The translations under genes and the position numbers were made by a program. A DNA stretch of 49,796 nt. Origin: a virus. Where the stretch lies: positions 1 through 49,796 of IMG/VR virus record IMGVR_UViG_3300020020_000048; one strand, 5' to 3'. The notes below the pieces were generated by a model, which was given only the letters and a program-made list of their open reading frames with translations, was not told the origin of the DNA and did no database searches. This document shows, piece after piece, positions 25,524-31,766 of the stretch. How positions within the stretch are numbered: position 1 is the first letter of the stretch; the number at the start of each line of letters is the position of its first letter.

Positions 25524-25876
25524 CACTCCCGCTGATCGGGGGGGATGTCGCGGGTGCCCATGTAGCCAGCAAGCCACGAAAGCGCGGCGATGGAGTTCAC
25601 GAACCACCACGTCCAATGCAGGTCGCTCGCCCACGCCCATCCGACGATGATCGCGGCCACGTAGGGCGACGTACACCACACGCACTCCACGAGCACGCCC
25701 CACTTGCCGGGGACGAGGCGGGTGAAGCGGTCCGTGAGCCAGCGGGTCGGCGGGTACTGGTCGTCGACGATGAGCCGGGTCCACCGGGCCACGGCGAGGA
25801 TCGCCACGATCGCCGCCGAGACGAGGACGAACGGGTCGTCGAAGGTCAGGGGCGAGGCGTCAGAAAGGAGGGCCAT
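25523..25876 (-). CDS. DUF1360-like membrane protein
   Basis: This 117-residue protein starts at ATG 25876 (MALLSDASPL). It has a first hydrophobic helix (VLVSAAIVAILAVARWTRLIV) with the following DDQYPPTRWLTDRF, then VLVECVWCTSPYVAAIIVGWAWA and a last helix (WWFVNSIAALSWLAGYMG). This resembles the DUF1360 family of small membrane proteins with a C(x)WC motif, found in actinophages and bacilli. It lies among genes between terminase and portal. The role is unknown; envelope interaction is likely from topology. Confidence 0.65.
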   Translation of the reverse strand: MALLSDASPLTFDDPFVLVSAAIVAILAVARWTRLIVDDQYPPTRWLTDRFTRLVPGKWGVLVECVWCTSPYVAAIIVGWAWASDLHWTWWFVNSIAALSWLAGYMGTRDIPPDQRE

Positions 25877-26072
25877 GATGGCGGGCCTCCACTTCGCCTC
25901 GCCACAGCGCCACCTCACCGATGATCGCCGTGCTCTCCTCGAACACGTCGATCTCGATGGTCCAGGACTCGTGGTCGAAGTCGGAGTCGAAGGCGCGCAA
26001 GCGGATCAGCGCCTCCTCGCGGACGCTGGCCGCGGTCTGGCCGTGGACGTCGAAGCGGATCGTCGTGATCAT
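25860..26072 (-). CDS. Hypothetical protein (70 aa)
   Basis: Start ATG is at 26072 (MITTIRFDVHGQTA), overlapping the upstream stop by ATGA. It is a compact alpha/beta protein with strand-helix-strand pattern (TIRFDVHG, VREEALIRLRAF, WTIEIDVFEE), perhaps a ferredoxin-like or dodecin-like fold. It overlaps the next gene by 17 bp. No family is recognised. Confidence 0.6.
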   Translation of the reverse strand: MITTIRFDVHGQTAASVREEALIRLRAFDSDFDHESWTIEIDVFEESTAIIGEVALWRGEVEARHHGPPF

Positions 26073-26302
26073 GCGTCCGCGTGTTCCCGGCGCCACTCGC
26101 CCAGACGCTCCACCGGGACCACGACCTCGGCACAGTTGTCGAGCCCATCCCACTCGACGTCGCCGGTCATGACGAGCTCGACCCGCTCGTCACCGTCTTG
26201 GACCCAGAACGGGGGGATGCTCCCGGGGAGGACCTCCATCCACACGCCGTTCAGGTGGTCCGGGACGAGGCGGAAGACGATGAGGCGACTCGTTGCGGTC
26301 AT
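26069..26302 (-). CDS. Hypothetical protein (77 aa)
   Basis: I chose the start at ATG 26302 (MTATSRLIVFRLVP); a start at 26365 would add 21 residues of less natural composition. The protein is beta-rich and acidic (VWMEVLPGSIPPFWV, ELVMTGDVEWDGL). It is coupled to the following gene. No function is recognised. Confidence 0.55.
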   Translation of the reverse strand: MTATSRLIVFRLVPDHLNGVWMEVLPGSIPPFWVQDGDERVELVMTGDVEWDGLDNCAEVVVPVERLGEWRREHADA

Positions 26303-26390
26303 GAGGTGCGGCCCGGTGAACTGGCGGGTTGTCCACCTGGCGGGCATCGAACCTGATCTGGCCACCGGACCGCCCGGCCAACGTAGCCCT

Positions 26391-26555
26391 TCATGCCAGC
26401 AGGTCTTTCAGGTCACCGAGCATGACGAAGGCCTCGGCTTGGCCGTAGCGCTCCATGAGGTCGTTGAAGTCGACGTTCACGTTCAAGCTCCCGGTGGGGA
26501 TCGTGCCCAGCGTCTCGAACGTGGTCGTGATCGTTTCCTCGGGCTCGTCCGGCAT
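26391..26555 (-). CDS. Hypothetical small protein (54 aa)
   Basis: The frame from ATG 26555 to TGA 26391 encodes 54 residues: an acidic start (MPDEPEETITTTFETLGTI), then SLNVNVDFNDLMERYGQA and a short helical end. The ATG overlaps the upstream stop (TGATG), supporting translation. It was read directly from the sequence because of its small size. No function is recognised. Confidence 0.5.
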   Translation of the reverse strand: MPDEPEETITTTFETLGTIPTGSLNVNVDFNDLMERYGQAEAFVMLGDLKDLLA

Positions 26556-26776
26556 CACCGCTCCAGATCGACGAAGCGGACGTCGGTCAAGCCGTCGTGA
26601 CCGTGGATCGTGCGCACGCTCTCGATCCCGTGGTCGTGGAACACGACCGAGGTCGGGTTCTTGCCGATCCAGCGCAAGGCCACCGTGCCATCGGTGAACT
26701 CGACGCCTTCGGCGACGATGCCGGTGCCGCTGACGCCGGTGACGTCGGTGGCGCGGTGAAGTTGGAAGGCTCTCAT
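26555..26776 (-). CDS. Hypothetical protein (73 aa) with GAAAGGAAC start box
   Basis: Start ATG 26776 (MRAFQLHRATDV) follows GAAAGGAACCCC, the same box used by many leader genes on the plus strand. The product is beta-rich with SVVFHDHGIESVRTIHGHDG. It lies 10 bp after the large terminase gene. No family is recognised. Confidence 0.6.
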   Translation of the reverse strand: MRAFQLHRATDVTGVSGTGIVAEGVEFTDGTVALRWIGKNPTSVVFHDHGIESVRTIHGHDGLTDVRFVDLER

Positions 26777-26786
26777 GGGGTTCCTT

Positions 26787-28184
26787 TCATCGGCGGATTC
26801 CTTGCAGGTGGCGACGCATGCGCGCCGTGTCGTCGTCGCGGGTACGGAGCTGGGTCGGGCTGGCGACGGTGGCCGCGGCGGACTTGCCGAGGACGGACGT
26901 GGCCCCGTGGACAAGAGCGTCGAGGCGGTTGGGGCTGTCGCGGTCCTCGTAGGGCTGCCAAGAGGTCAGCTCTTCCTCCAGCTCCTCGAAGACGCCGACG
27001 TGGTGGGCGCGGTGTTGCTCGTAGACGCCGACGATCGGCTCGGCCCGGATCGCCTTGCCCCGTCGCGAGTGGACCCCGATGACCCGCTTCGTGACCCCGG
27101 CCATGCGGAGGTTGTTCGTGACCATCTCGCCGCCGTAGTTCGTCTCGGCCACGACGGCGTCGGCGCCGAACTCCTCGTACGCCGCGTCCACGGCCAGGGC
27201 CCACCCGTACGGCGAGAAGCGGCCCGAGCGGTCGGCGAGAACGTAGAGGTGGTCGTTGTAGGCCCCGACGACGACGATCCCGGTCTCGTCGTTGGACTTC
27301 TTGGCCCCTCCGGCCGGGTCGACCCCCACGACCACGCGCTGGAAGTGGTCGGGGGGCTTGGGCACCCGGTCGGGCTCGATCAAGTCGTACGTCCACAACG
27401 CACCCTCGACGTCCTCCAGAACCTCGCCGTACAGCTCTTGCCGCCCGAGGCGCGTGCCTTGGTACTTGCGCAGAATCCGCTCGGCGAAGGCGGGGGCGAG
27501 GTTGTCGAGGTTGTCGTAGGTCGAGGCTCGGGAGATGCGGGTACCCGGTTCCTTGAGCGTCTCCTTGACCCACGGGCGGGGCTTGGGCGTCGTCGTGCAC
27601 ACGACGCGCGGCCGCTTCCCGATCCGCAGGCCGAACATGAGGTTGTCCCAGGCCTCTTGGACGAGGGCCCAGTGGGCCGGTTCGTCACACCACGCGTACC
27701 CGTGCTCGGGGCCGCGGAGGCGGTCGGGCTCCTCGGCGGAGAAGATCGTCCCGATGCACCCGTTGGGCCACGTCAGTCGGCGCTTGGAGGGCTCGAAGTT
27801 GGGGCGCAGGCCGGGCGGGGCGATCGTCATCAGGCCGCTCTCGCCCTCGATCATGGTGTCGCGGGCGTCGGGTCCGGTCGCCCCGACGAGGGCGATCCGC
27901 CCCGTCACCTTGGCCATGCGATGGGTGAACTCGGACCCGGTGCGCGTCTTGCCCGAGCCGCGCCCGGAGATCAAGAACCACGTCAACCACTCGTTGTCCA
28001 TCGGCGGGTGTTGATCGGCCCGCGCATGGTTCCAGGTCCACGTGTCGTGGGGCTTGCCGTCACAGCCCGGACGGGGGCAGTAGAACGGGCGCCAGTCCTC
28101 CGACGAGCGGGCCTTCAGCGCCTCCAGGGCACGCTGTTGCGCTTGGGGGGTCCATTGCTTGTAGGCGTCGGGGTCCACGGTCAC
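26787..28184 (-). CDS. Terminase large subunit
   Basis: This 465-residue protein has a GTG start at 28184 overlapping the previous stop (GTGA). Walker A is GRGSGKT (74-80), followed by the Walker-B-like CDE (166-168) and a coupling TTTP (197-200). The C-terminal nuclease has the acidic residues Asp289 (VVVGVDPAGG), Glu347 (AVVAETNYGG) and Asp422 (SPNRLDALVHG), as in RNase H-like terminase nucleases. A Cys cluster (CPRPGC) near residue 36 is an extra. It cuts and pumps phage DNA into the prohead together with the small subunit at 28500-28973. Confidence 0.93.
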   Translation of the reverse strand: MTVDPDAYKQWTPQAQQRALEALKARSSEDWRPFYCPRPGCDGKPHDTWTWNHARADQHPPMDNEWLTWFLISGRGSGKTRTGSEFTHRMAKVTGRIALVGATGPDARDTMIEGESGLMTIAPPGLRPNFEPSKRRLTWPNGCIGTIFSAEEPDRLRGPEHGYAWCDEPAHWALVQEAWDNLMFGLRIGKRPRVVCTTTPKPRPWVKETLKEPGTRISRASTYDNLDNLAPAFAERILRKYQGTRLGRQELYGEVLEDVEGALWTYDLIEPDRVPKPPDHFQRVVVGVDPAGGAKKSNDETGIVVVGAYNDHLYVLADRSGRFSPYGWALAVDAAYEEFGADAVVAETNYGGEMVTNNLRMAGVTKRVIGVHSRRGKAIRAEPIVGVYEQHRAHHVGVFEELEEELTSWQPYEDRDSPNRLDALVHGATSVLGKSAAATVASPTQLRTRDDDTARMRRHLQGIRR

Positions 28185-28522
28185 GGCCGGATCATCCCCC
28201 CGTTCAAGATGAACGGCAAGGCGTCGGGGTCGACCCGGTCCACGGCCACGATCGCCGTCCCGAGCAACCGCCGCACGTACGTCTCCATCGGCAACCCCCG
28301 ATCGGCGGCGATCCGCGACAACAAGCGCTTCTCGTCCAAGGTGATCCGAATGCCGAGACGGGCCATGCCCGGCGCCCCGGCGACCGCGTCGCCGTAGTTC
28401 CCGCCGAGGGCGCGCCACCGCCACATCCGCTCTCGGGGCGTGTCGTCCAAGGCGATCATCGCGCTCCGTACCCACGCCGCCACTTCGTCCGCGTCGGCCT
28501 CACGGCTCGGCAAAGGCCTCAT
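28181..28522 (-). CDS. Ribbon-helix-helix-like protein between terminase genes
   Basis: This 113-residue protein has residues about 58-92 (RLGIRITLDEKRLLSRIAADRGLPMETYVRRLL) with the strand-helix-turn-helix pattern of ribbon-helix-helix DNA-binding proteins. The N-terminal half is helical. It overlaps the small terminase by 23 bp and the large terminase by 4 bp. It may regulate packaging genes or take part in packaging-site recognition. The call is by pattern only. Confidence 0.55.
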   Translation of the reverse strand: MRPLPSREADADEVAAWVRSAMIALDDTPRERMWRWRALGGNYGDAVAGAPGMARLGIRITLDEKRLLSRIAADRGLPMETYVRRLLGTAIVAVDRVDPDALPFILNGGMIRP

Positions 28523-28973
28523 CGACCACCTCGCCCTCGACGACCTCGGGCTCCATCGCCATCAGCTCAGCGGCCGAGGAGCCGAGCATCCCCGCCACCC
28601 ACGCGTCGATCTCGGTCGCGGTGGGCGTGTGGATGACGACCTCTTGCGGGGCGTCGAGCCCGTACAGCTTCGACAGTCGGTCGATCAGCTCCTTCGCCAC
28701 CTTGACCGCGACGAGCTGTTCCGGGTGGTCGGGGTTGGTGGCCTTGGCCCAGACGCTCCGAAGCAGGCGCTCCAGGCGAGCCCCGTTCTCGGCGCGCATC
28801 CGCTCCCGCCCGTCGACGTCGTCCCACGCCCGAGCCTCCAACGCCTCTTCGGCCATGCGCCGGGCCACGAGCGCATTCGCCAGGCCGAGCGCCTCGGCCA
28901 CGTCGTCATACCCCGCCCCGGCCAAGCGGAGGGCGAGCGCCGCCGCGCCGACCCGCTTCGGAGGGTCAGCCAT
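28500..28973 (-). CDS. Terminase small subunit
   Basis: This 157-residue protein has an N-terminal helix-turn-helix (ALALRLAGAGYDDVAEALGLANALVARRM), a central helical oligomerisation region (RLERLLRSVWAKAT to KELIDRLSKLYGL) and an acidic C-terminal tail (EVVEGEVVDEAFAEP). This is the layout of small terminases that bind the packaging site and the large subunit. The gene lies one gene upstream of the large subunit. It overlaps the upstream ribbon-helix-helix gene by 8 bp. Confidence 0.8.
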   Translation of the reverse strand: MADPPKRVGAAALALRLAGAGYDDVAEALGLANALVARRMAEEALEARAWDDVDGRERMRAENGARLERLLRSVWAKATNPDHPEQLVAVKVAKELIDRLSKLYGLDAPQEVVIHTPTATEIDAWVAGMLGSSAAELMAMEPEVVEGEVVDEAFAEP

Positions 28974-29220
28974 TGGCCACCTCGTCCGTCACGTCGAGCC
29001 GCCCGAACCAGTCGTCGGCCGCCGCATGGCCATGTGTCCCGGTCATGGGGTTGACCCCGGTCTTGCGGAACTTGCCGCTGATCTCTTTGGCGACGCAGAA
29101 GCTCACGAAGTCGCTCAAGGACCAGTTCCGAGCCTCGGCCCGCACGCACACCTCGCGGTAGATGTCATAGGGCAACCGGATCGTCAGGGCGATCCGCGGC
29201 CCCCGGGCACGTCGAGGCAT
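28966..29220 (-). CDS. Ribbon-helix-helix protein (84 aa)
   Basis: This 84-residue protein has a basic N-terminus (MPRRARGPR) then IALTIRLPYDIYREVCVRAEARNWSLSDFVSF, a clear ribbon-helix-helix pattern with an N-terminal strand and two helices. The C-terminal part is unassigned. It is likely a DNA-binding regulator of the late or packaging genes. It is the second of three such proteins in 1.5 kb. Confidence 0.7.
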   Translation of the reverse strand: MPRRARGPRIALTIRLPYDIYREVCVRAEARNWSLSDFVSFCVAKEISGKFRKTGVNPMTGTHGHAAADDWFGRLDVTDEVANG

Positions 29221-29244
29221 CGAGGTGCACCGTAACGCACCGCC

Positions 29245-29679
29245 TCACACCCGCCACCGCTTGTCGATCCCCCGGACGGCGCCACAGTCCTCACACCGGA
29301 GCAGCCCGCCCGTCACGGCGACGTAGCGCTTGTGCACGCACTCACCGACGATCGACCCGGCGGCCAAGGCGGCGACAGCCTCCTCAGCGACCCGCTTGCG
29401 GACCTCCTGACGAACCTGCTCCCGAGGGGTACGTACGTACGGTTCAGGGCGCGGCAACGGGTCGGCCACGAGCGGCGGCGTCACCGACCGAGGCACCACC
29501 GTCATCGTGCCCCGGGGAGCGAACGTCTCAGGAGCCGCCCCCTCCAAGATCATCCACTCCAGATAGGCCCCCCGACTCAGCGGACCCCGGCGGGCATCGA
29601 GCCGTTCGACAGCGGCAGGCGACAGACGAAGGGTGATGGCCCGGGCGGGACCGGACGAGTTACGGAGGGGCCGAGGCAT
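29245..29679 (-). CDS. Ribbon-helix-helix regulator with C-terminal zinc-like motif
   Basis: This 144-residue protein starts at ATG 29679 (MPRPLRNSSG) behind GAGGT. Residues about 14-46 (AITLRLSPAAVERLDARRGPLSRGAYLEWMI) form a ribbon-helix-helix. The C-terminal end carries CVHKRY...LLRCEDCGAV (one Cys, one His and a CxxC), a possible zinc site. It is the first gene of the leftward operon and faces the rightward early region. Two related direct repeats lie at its start, so autoregulation is plausible. Confidence 0.65.
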   Translation of the reverse strand: MPRPLRNSSGPARAITLRLSPAAVERLDARRGPLSRGAYLEWMILEGAAPETFAPRGTMTVVPRSVTPPLVADPLPRPEPYVRTPREQVRQEVRKRVAEEAVAALAAGSIVGECVHKRYVAVTGGLLRCEDCGAVRGIDKRWRV

Positions 29680-29720
29680 ACGTACACGATACCTCACCTG
29701 TAGCGGATACGTATACGGAT
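29678..29720. promoter_or_regulatory. Operator-like direct repeats upstream of the RHH regulator
   Basis: ATACGTACACGAT (29678-29690) and ATACGTATACGGAT (29707-29720) share the core ATACGTAYACGRAT with starts 29 bp apart, close to three helical turns. Each is near-palindromic (the second contains CGTATACG). The first overlaps the start codon of the ribbon-helix-helix gene. Short palindromes in tandem are the usual operator form for this regulator class. Confidence 0.45.
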
Positions 29721-29948
29721 CGGAGGTCCAACTTGCGGACACTCGCACAGCGGGAGAGCGCCCTCCGGGCGTGCGCCCGCACGAGCTCAGCGGACCGCCC
29801 CCACCGCAGCCGTGTGACAAGTGACACACCGGAAATCCCCGCTGGGCGGAGTGATCCCCGCTGGCCGACGGTAGATTGGTACACATGAAAGGAACGGCGC
29901 CGGTGAGTGGAGCGATCCCCGCTCCCACCAGCGCCGATGGTGAATGAG
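29721..29948. promoter_or_regulatory. Divergent control region between leftward late and rightward early genes
   Basis: No gene is seen here. It holds an imperfect palindrome GTGTGACAAGTGACACAC (29812-29829, seven of nine pairs) and three copies of ATCCCCGCT at 29835, 29854 and 29915, two of them in a longer GGAGYGATCCCCGCT. A -10-like TAGATT lies at 29872-29877 and a GAAAGGAAC box at 29887-29895. A 20-codon frame (29885-29947) ends next to the ATG at 29949 and could act as a leader peptide. A hairpin can form around 29907-29929. No consensus -35 is evident. Confidence 0.4.
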
Positions 29949-30365
29949 ATGAGCGAATGGAATGCCGACCAGCTCGATGAGGCCTCGCGTGCGTGGCCCG
30001 AGCTCCAGGGGGATGAGGCCAAGATCCGGGCCGCCCTCGACAAGGGGGTCAAGCTGACCTCGTGCTCCGATGAGCAGCGAGCCAACGTCGCCGATCTGGC
30101 CGATGAGCTGGGCATCGACCTCACGCCGGTCAAGTGGTACGCCGCGGCCCGCGACATCGACCGCATCTACCTGCGCCAGCACGGTCCCGACAACACGGCC
30201 CCGGCCATGCGGGAACTCGTCCGCATCCTCAAGGACCCGGCTGGTCCGTACCGGATGAACGCCAACCAGGTGGCCGCGGCCATCGGCATCCCGCCGAGGT
30301 TCATCAACGGGATGTACGCCGCGGGGGTCAAGGCCCAGGCCACGCCGGTCCAGGCCACGGCCTGA
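29949..30365 (+). CDS. Hypothetical protein, first rightward gene
   Basis: This is a 138-residue protein if ATG 29949 (MSEWNADQLDE) is used; ATG 29937 or GTG 29907 are alternatives. It is helical, with a C-terminal segment NANQVAAAIGIPPRFINGMYAAGV that resembles a helix-turn-helix. It leads the rightward operon, so a regulatory role is reasonable, but no family is recognised. Local hairpin and repeats before the start suggest translational or transcriptional control. Confidence 0.65.
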   Translation: MSEWNADQLDEASRAWPELQGDEAKIRAALDKGVKLTSCSDEQRANVADLADELGIDLTPVKWYAAARDIDRIYLRQHGPDNTAPAMRELVRILKDPAGPYRMNANQVAAAIGIPPRFINGMYAAGVKAQATPVQATA

Positions 30366-30488
30366 TCCGATCCGGGTCGGGGGGGTGCGATCCCCCTGCC
30401 CCGGGAGGTGGGCGCTCGGGCTGCGGCTTGAGCTCCGACCTCCCGGTGCACGATGCCCCGGGACACGAGCACGTGAAAGGAACACATC
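30366..30488 (+). promoter_or_regulatory. Intergenic leader with two hairpins
   Basis: GGGGG/CCCCC flank TGCGAT at 30381-30396. A 9-bp perfect stem (30401-30409 with 30438-30446) encloses 28 bases containing a smaller GCTC/GAGC pair. A GAAAGGAAC box follows at 30475-30483, just before the next start. No U-tract is present. Confidence 0.4.
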
Positions 30489-30743
30489 ATGCTCAAGCTC
30501 CTGCTCCTCCCCCTCGCAGCCGCTGGTGGCTGCGCTCCCGCTGCCTGCCAGCCAGCCAGCCCCGGGCCACGGCCCACGGTGGCCTGCCAGCCGGGCGTGG
30601 AGATCGTCATCGAGTGGGACCAGCCCGCACCGTGCGACCTCGACGGGTCGCAGACGCTGGTCCTGCTCGGGGGCACCGAAGCCCACTGCGAGTCGGTCGG
30701 TGGGCGCTGGGTCTACGAGGCCTGCGAGGACGTCGACTACTGA
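30489..30743 (+). CDS. Secreted Cys-rich small protein or lipoprotein (84 aa)
   Basis: This 84-residue protein has ATG 30489 behind GAAAGGAACACATC. It has a hydrophobic N-terminal signal (MLKLLLLPLAAAGGC), with the Cys possibly a lipid-attachment site (AAGGC), then a Pro/Ala linker. The remaining ~50-residue domain has four cysteines (VACQPG, APCDLDG, AHCESV, EACED) likely paired in disulfides outside the cytoplasm. It probably acts at the host envelope, for example in exclusion of other phages, but no family is recognised. Confidence 0.6.
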   Translation: MLKLLLLPLAAAGGCAPAACQPASPGPRPTVACQPGVEIVIEWDQPAPCDLDGSQTLVLLGGTEAHCESVGGRWVYEACEDVDY

Positions 30744-30756
30744 GGCTCGGCCTCGG

Positions 30757-30814
30757 CCCCGACCCCCTGTCGTGGGGGGTCGGGGCGCTGAGCTCAGGCA
30801 TCCCGCCTGGGCTC
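30757..30814 (+). terminator. Two tandem GC-rich hairpins between small genes
   Basis: CCCCGACCCCC (30757-30767) pairs perfectly with 30775-30785 over a 7-base loop. A second 10-bp stem (30790-30799 with 30805-30814) has one G-U pair and a 5-base loop. No U-tract follows. They sit between the Cys-rich protein and the next GAAAGGAAC leader, consistent with termination, RNA processing or mRNA stabilisation. Confidence 0.45.
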
Positions 30815-30831
30815 GTGTGAAAGGAACACAC

Positions 30832-31113
30832 ATGGACGAGCAGGTGCCAACCACCTTGCGCTTGGCCTGTGGGGCGGACGTGCCCCACGAGGTCGGGACC
30901 AGGGTCTTCAACCACTACGACCGCAAAGCCGGACGCATCGAGCGCACCGCCAGCCGCAGCCAGCCAGACACGTCGGGCGCCTTGCCCGAGGGGAAGGCGT
31001 GGTGGGTGGACGTGCGCCACGACGACGACAGCCGGGCCATGCTCGACGGGAGTCGCATGTGCTCGATGGCGTTCGCCATGAGCCGGGGCTGGTACGTCGA
31101 GGATCAGCCATGA
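30832..31113 (+). CDS. Hypothetical protein (93 aa)
   Basis: Start ATG 30832 (MDEQVPTTLRLACG) follows a GTGTG-AAAGGAA-CACAC leader in which the ribosome site can sit in a hairpin loop. The product is a hydrophilic domain with TRVFNHYDRKAGRIERTA and AWWVDVRHDD. Its stop overlaps the next start in a CAGCCATGA junction. No family is recognised. Confidence 0.6.
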   Translation: MDEQVPTTLRLACGADVPHEVGTRVFNHYDRKAGRIERTASRSQPDTSGALPEGKAWWVDVRHDDDSRAMLDGSRMCSMAFAMSRGWYVEDQP

Positions 31114-31373
31114 GGCTCAGCCTGGGCTTCGGCCTCGGACCACTGCGTCTGACCATCCCGCTCAGCGGCGGTGGGGGCAGCGGGAGGCCAGTCAAGAGCG
31201 AGGACCAGCTGCGCGCTGAGCGCAAGCAGCTGTACCAGGACATGCGCATCGCCCGAGCCGAGGGCATCTCGGTGCGCGAGGTGCGGGTGCGCCGGTACGT
31301 GACCCGCTTCCTCGTCGCCTTCGTGGTCGCCCTTCCGCCACTGCTGGCATACAACTGGCTGGTGGTCTGGTGA
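31110..31373 (+). CDS. Small membrane protein (87 aa)
   Basis: Start ATG 31110 is coupled to the upstream gene. It has a Gly-rich N-terminus (SLGFGLGPLRLTIPLSGGGGSG), a charged helix (EDQLRAERKQLYQDMRIAR) and a C-terminal transmembrane helix (FLVAFVVALPPLLAYNWLVVW). It is likely tail-anchored in the inner membrane. No family is recognised. Confidence 0.6.
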   Translation: MRLSLGFGLGPLRLTIPLSGGGGSGRPVKSEDQLRAERKQLYQDMRIARAEGISVREVRVRRYVTRFLVAFVVALPPLLAYNWLVVW

Positions 31374-31549
31374 TCCTGCGCTGGGCCAACGGCAGCGAGA
31401 CCGAGAAGCTGCACAGCGAGGTCGACGTGTGCCGCGGGGTGGTCGCCATCCATCGTCGAGCCGGGAGCTGGGACGTGCACGAGCACCTCGGCGAGGACGG
31501 GCCAGTCGTGCTCGTCGGGAGCTACCTGCGCACCGAGTGGCGCGGATGA
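31370..31549 (+). CDS. Hypothetical small protein (59 aa)
   Basis: GTG at 31370 overlaps the upstream stop (GTGA) and the frame runs to TGA 31547. The product has a natural beta-rich composition (VILRWANGSETEKLHSEVDV, then VVLVGSYLRTEWRG). It is the last gene of its sub-operon, before a strong hairpin and the tRNA-like pair. No family is recognised. Confidence 0.5.
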   Translation: MILRWANGSETEKLHSEVDVCRGVVAIHRRAGSWDVHEHLGEDGPVVLVGSYLRTEWRG

Positions 31550-31551
31550 TC

Positions 31552-31584
31552 GTGGCTGGGCAGGGCGCCATCCTGCCCAGCCAC
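31552..31584 (+). terminator. Perfect 13-bp hairpin before the tRNA-like genes
   Basis: GTGGCTGGGCAGG (31552-31564) pairs with its exact complement at 31572-31584 over a 7-base loop, 3 bp after the stop of the 59-residue gene. The stem is long and GC-rich but has no U-run. It probably ends or processes the upstream message ahead of the tRNA-like region. Confidence 0.5.
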
Positions 31585-31589
31585 ACCTT

Positions 31590-31657
31590 GGGCCTGCCCT
31601 GGCAGGAGCGTGGACACCTAGACCTCCATGCTGCGGGTTCGACTCCCGTCAGGTCCA
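31590..31657 (+). tRNA. tRNA-like gene 1, reduced D-arm
   Basis: A 7-bp acceptor stem (GGGCCTG with CAGGTCC, one G-U) closes a 68-base element. It has a proper T-arm (GCGGG, loop TTCGACT, CCCGT, one G-U) and an A discriminator. The anticodon stem is only a 4-bp TGGA/TCCA with an enlarged loop containing CCTAGAC, so the anticodon cannot be assigned. The D-arm is reduced to a possible CCT/AGG 3-bp hairpin. No encoded CCA. Either an unusual short tRNA or a decaying one. Confidence 0.45.
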
Positions 31658-31661
31658 CTCT

Positions 31662-31731
31662 GGGTCAGTCCAGGCAGAGAGCAGCTTTGCGTTCCTTTCG
31701 CTGCTCGTGGGTTCGAGTCCCACCTGGCCCG
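31662..31731 (+). tRNA. tRNA-like gene 2, degenerate D-arm
   Basis: Lying four bases after the first, this 70-base element has a 7-bp acceptor stem (GGGTCAG with CTGGCCC, one U-G), a perfect T-arm (GTGGG, loop TTCGAGT, CCCAC) and a G discriminator. A GCG/CGC stem around TTCCTTT would give anticodon CCT (arginine), but the outer anticodon-stem pairs are poor. An alternative GAGCAG/CTGCTC stem has a 16-base loop. The D-arm is not canonical. The element shares GGCAG and acceptor similarity with the first, suggesting duplication. Confidence 0.45.
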
Positions 31732-31766
31732 CGACCCGGCACCCAGCCGGGCATGGAAAGGAACAG

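Noticed and set aside
31590-31731. tRNA-like 3' ends as a phage attachment site
   Set aside because: Two complete acceptor stems are present and no integrase gene is seen in the window, so there is no reason to prefer attP.
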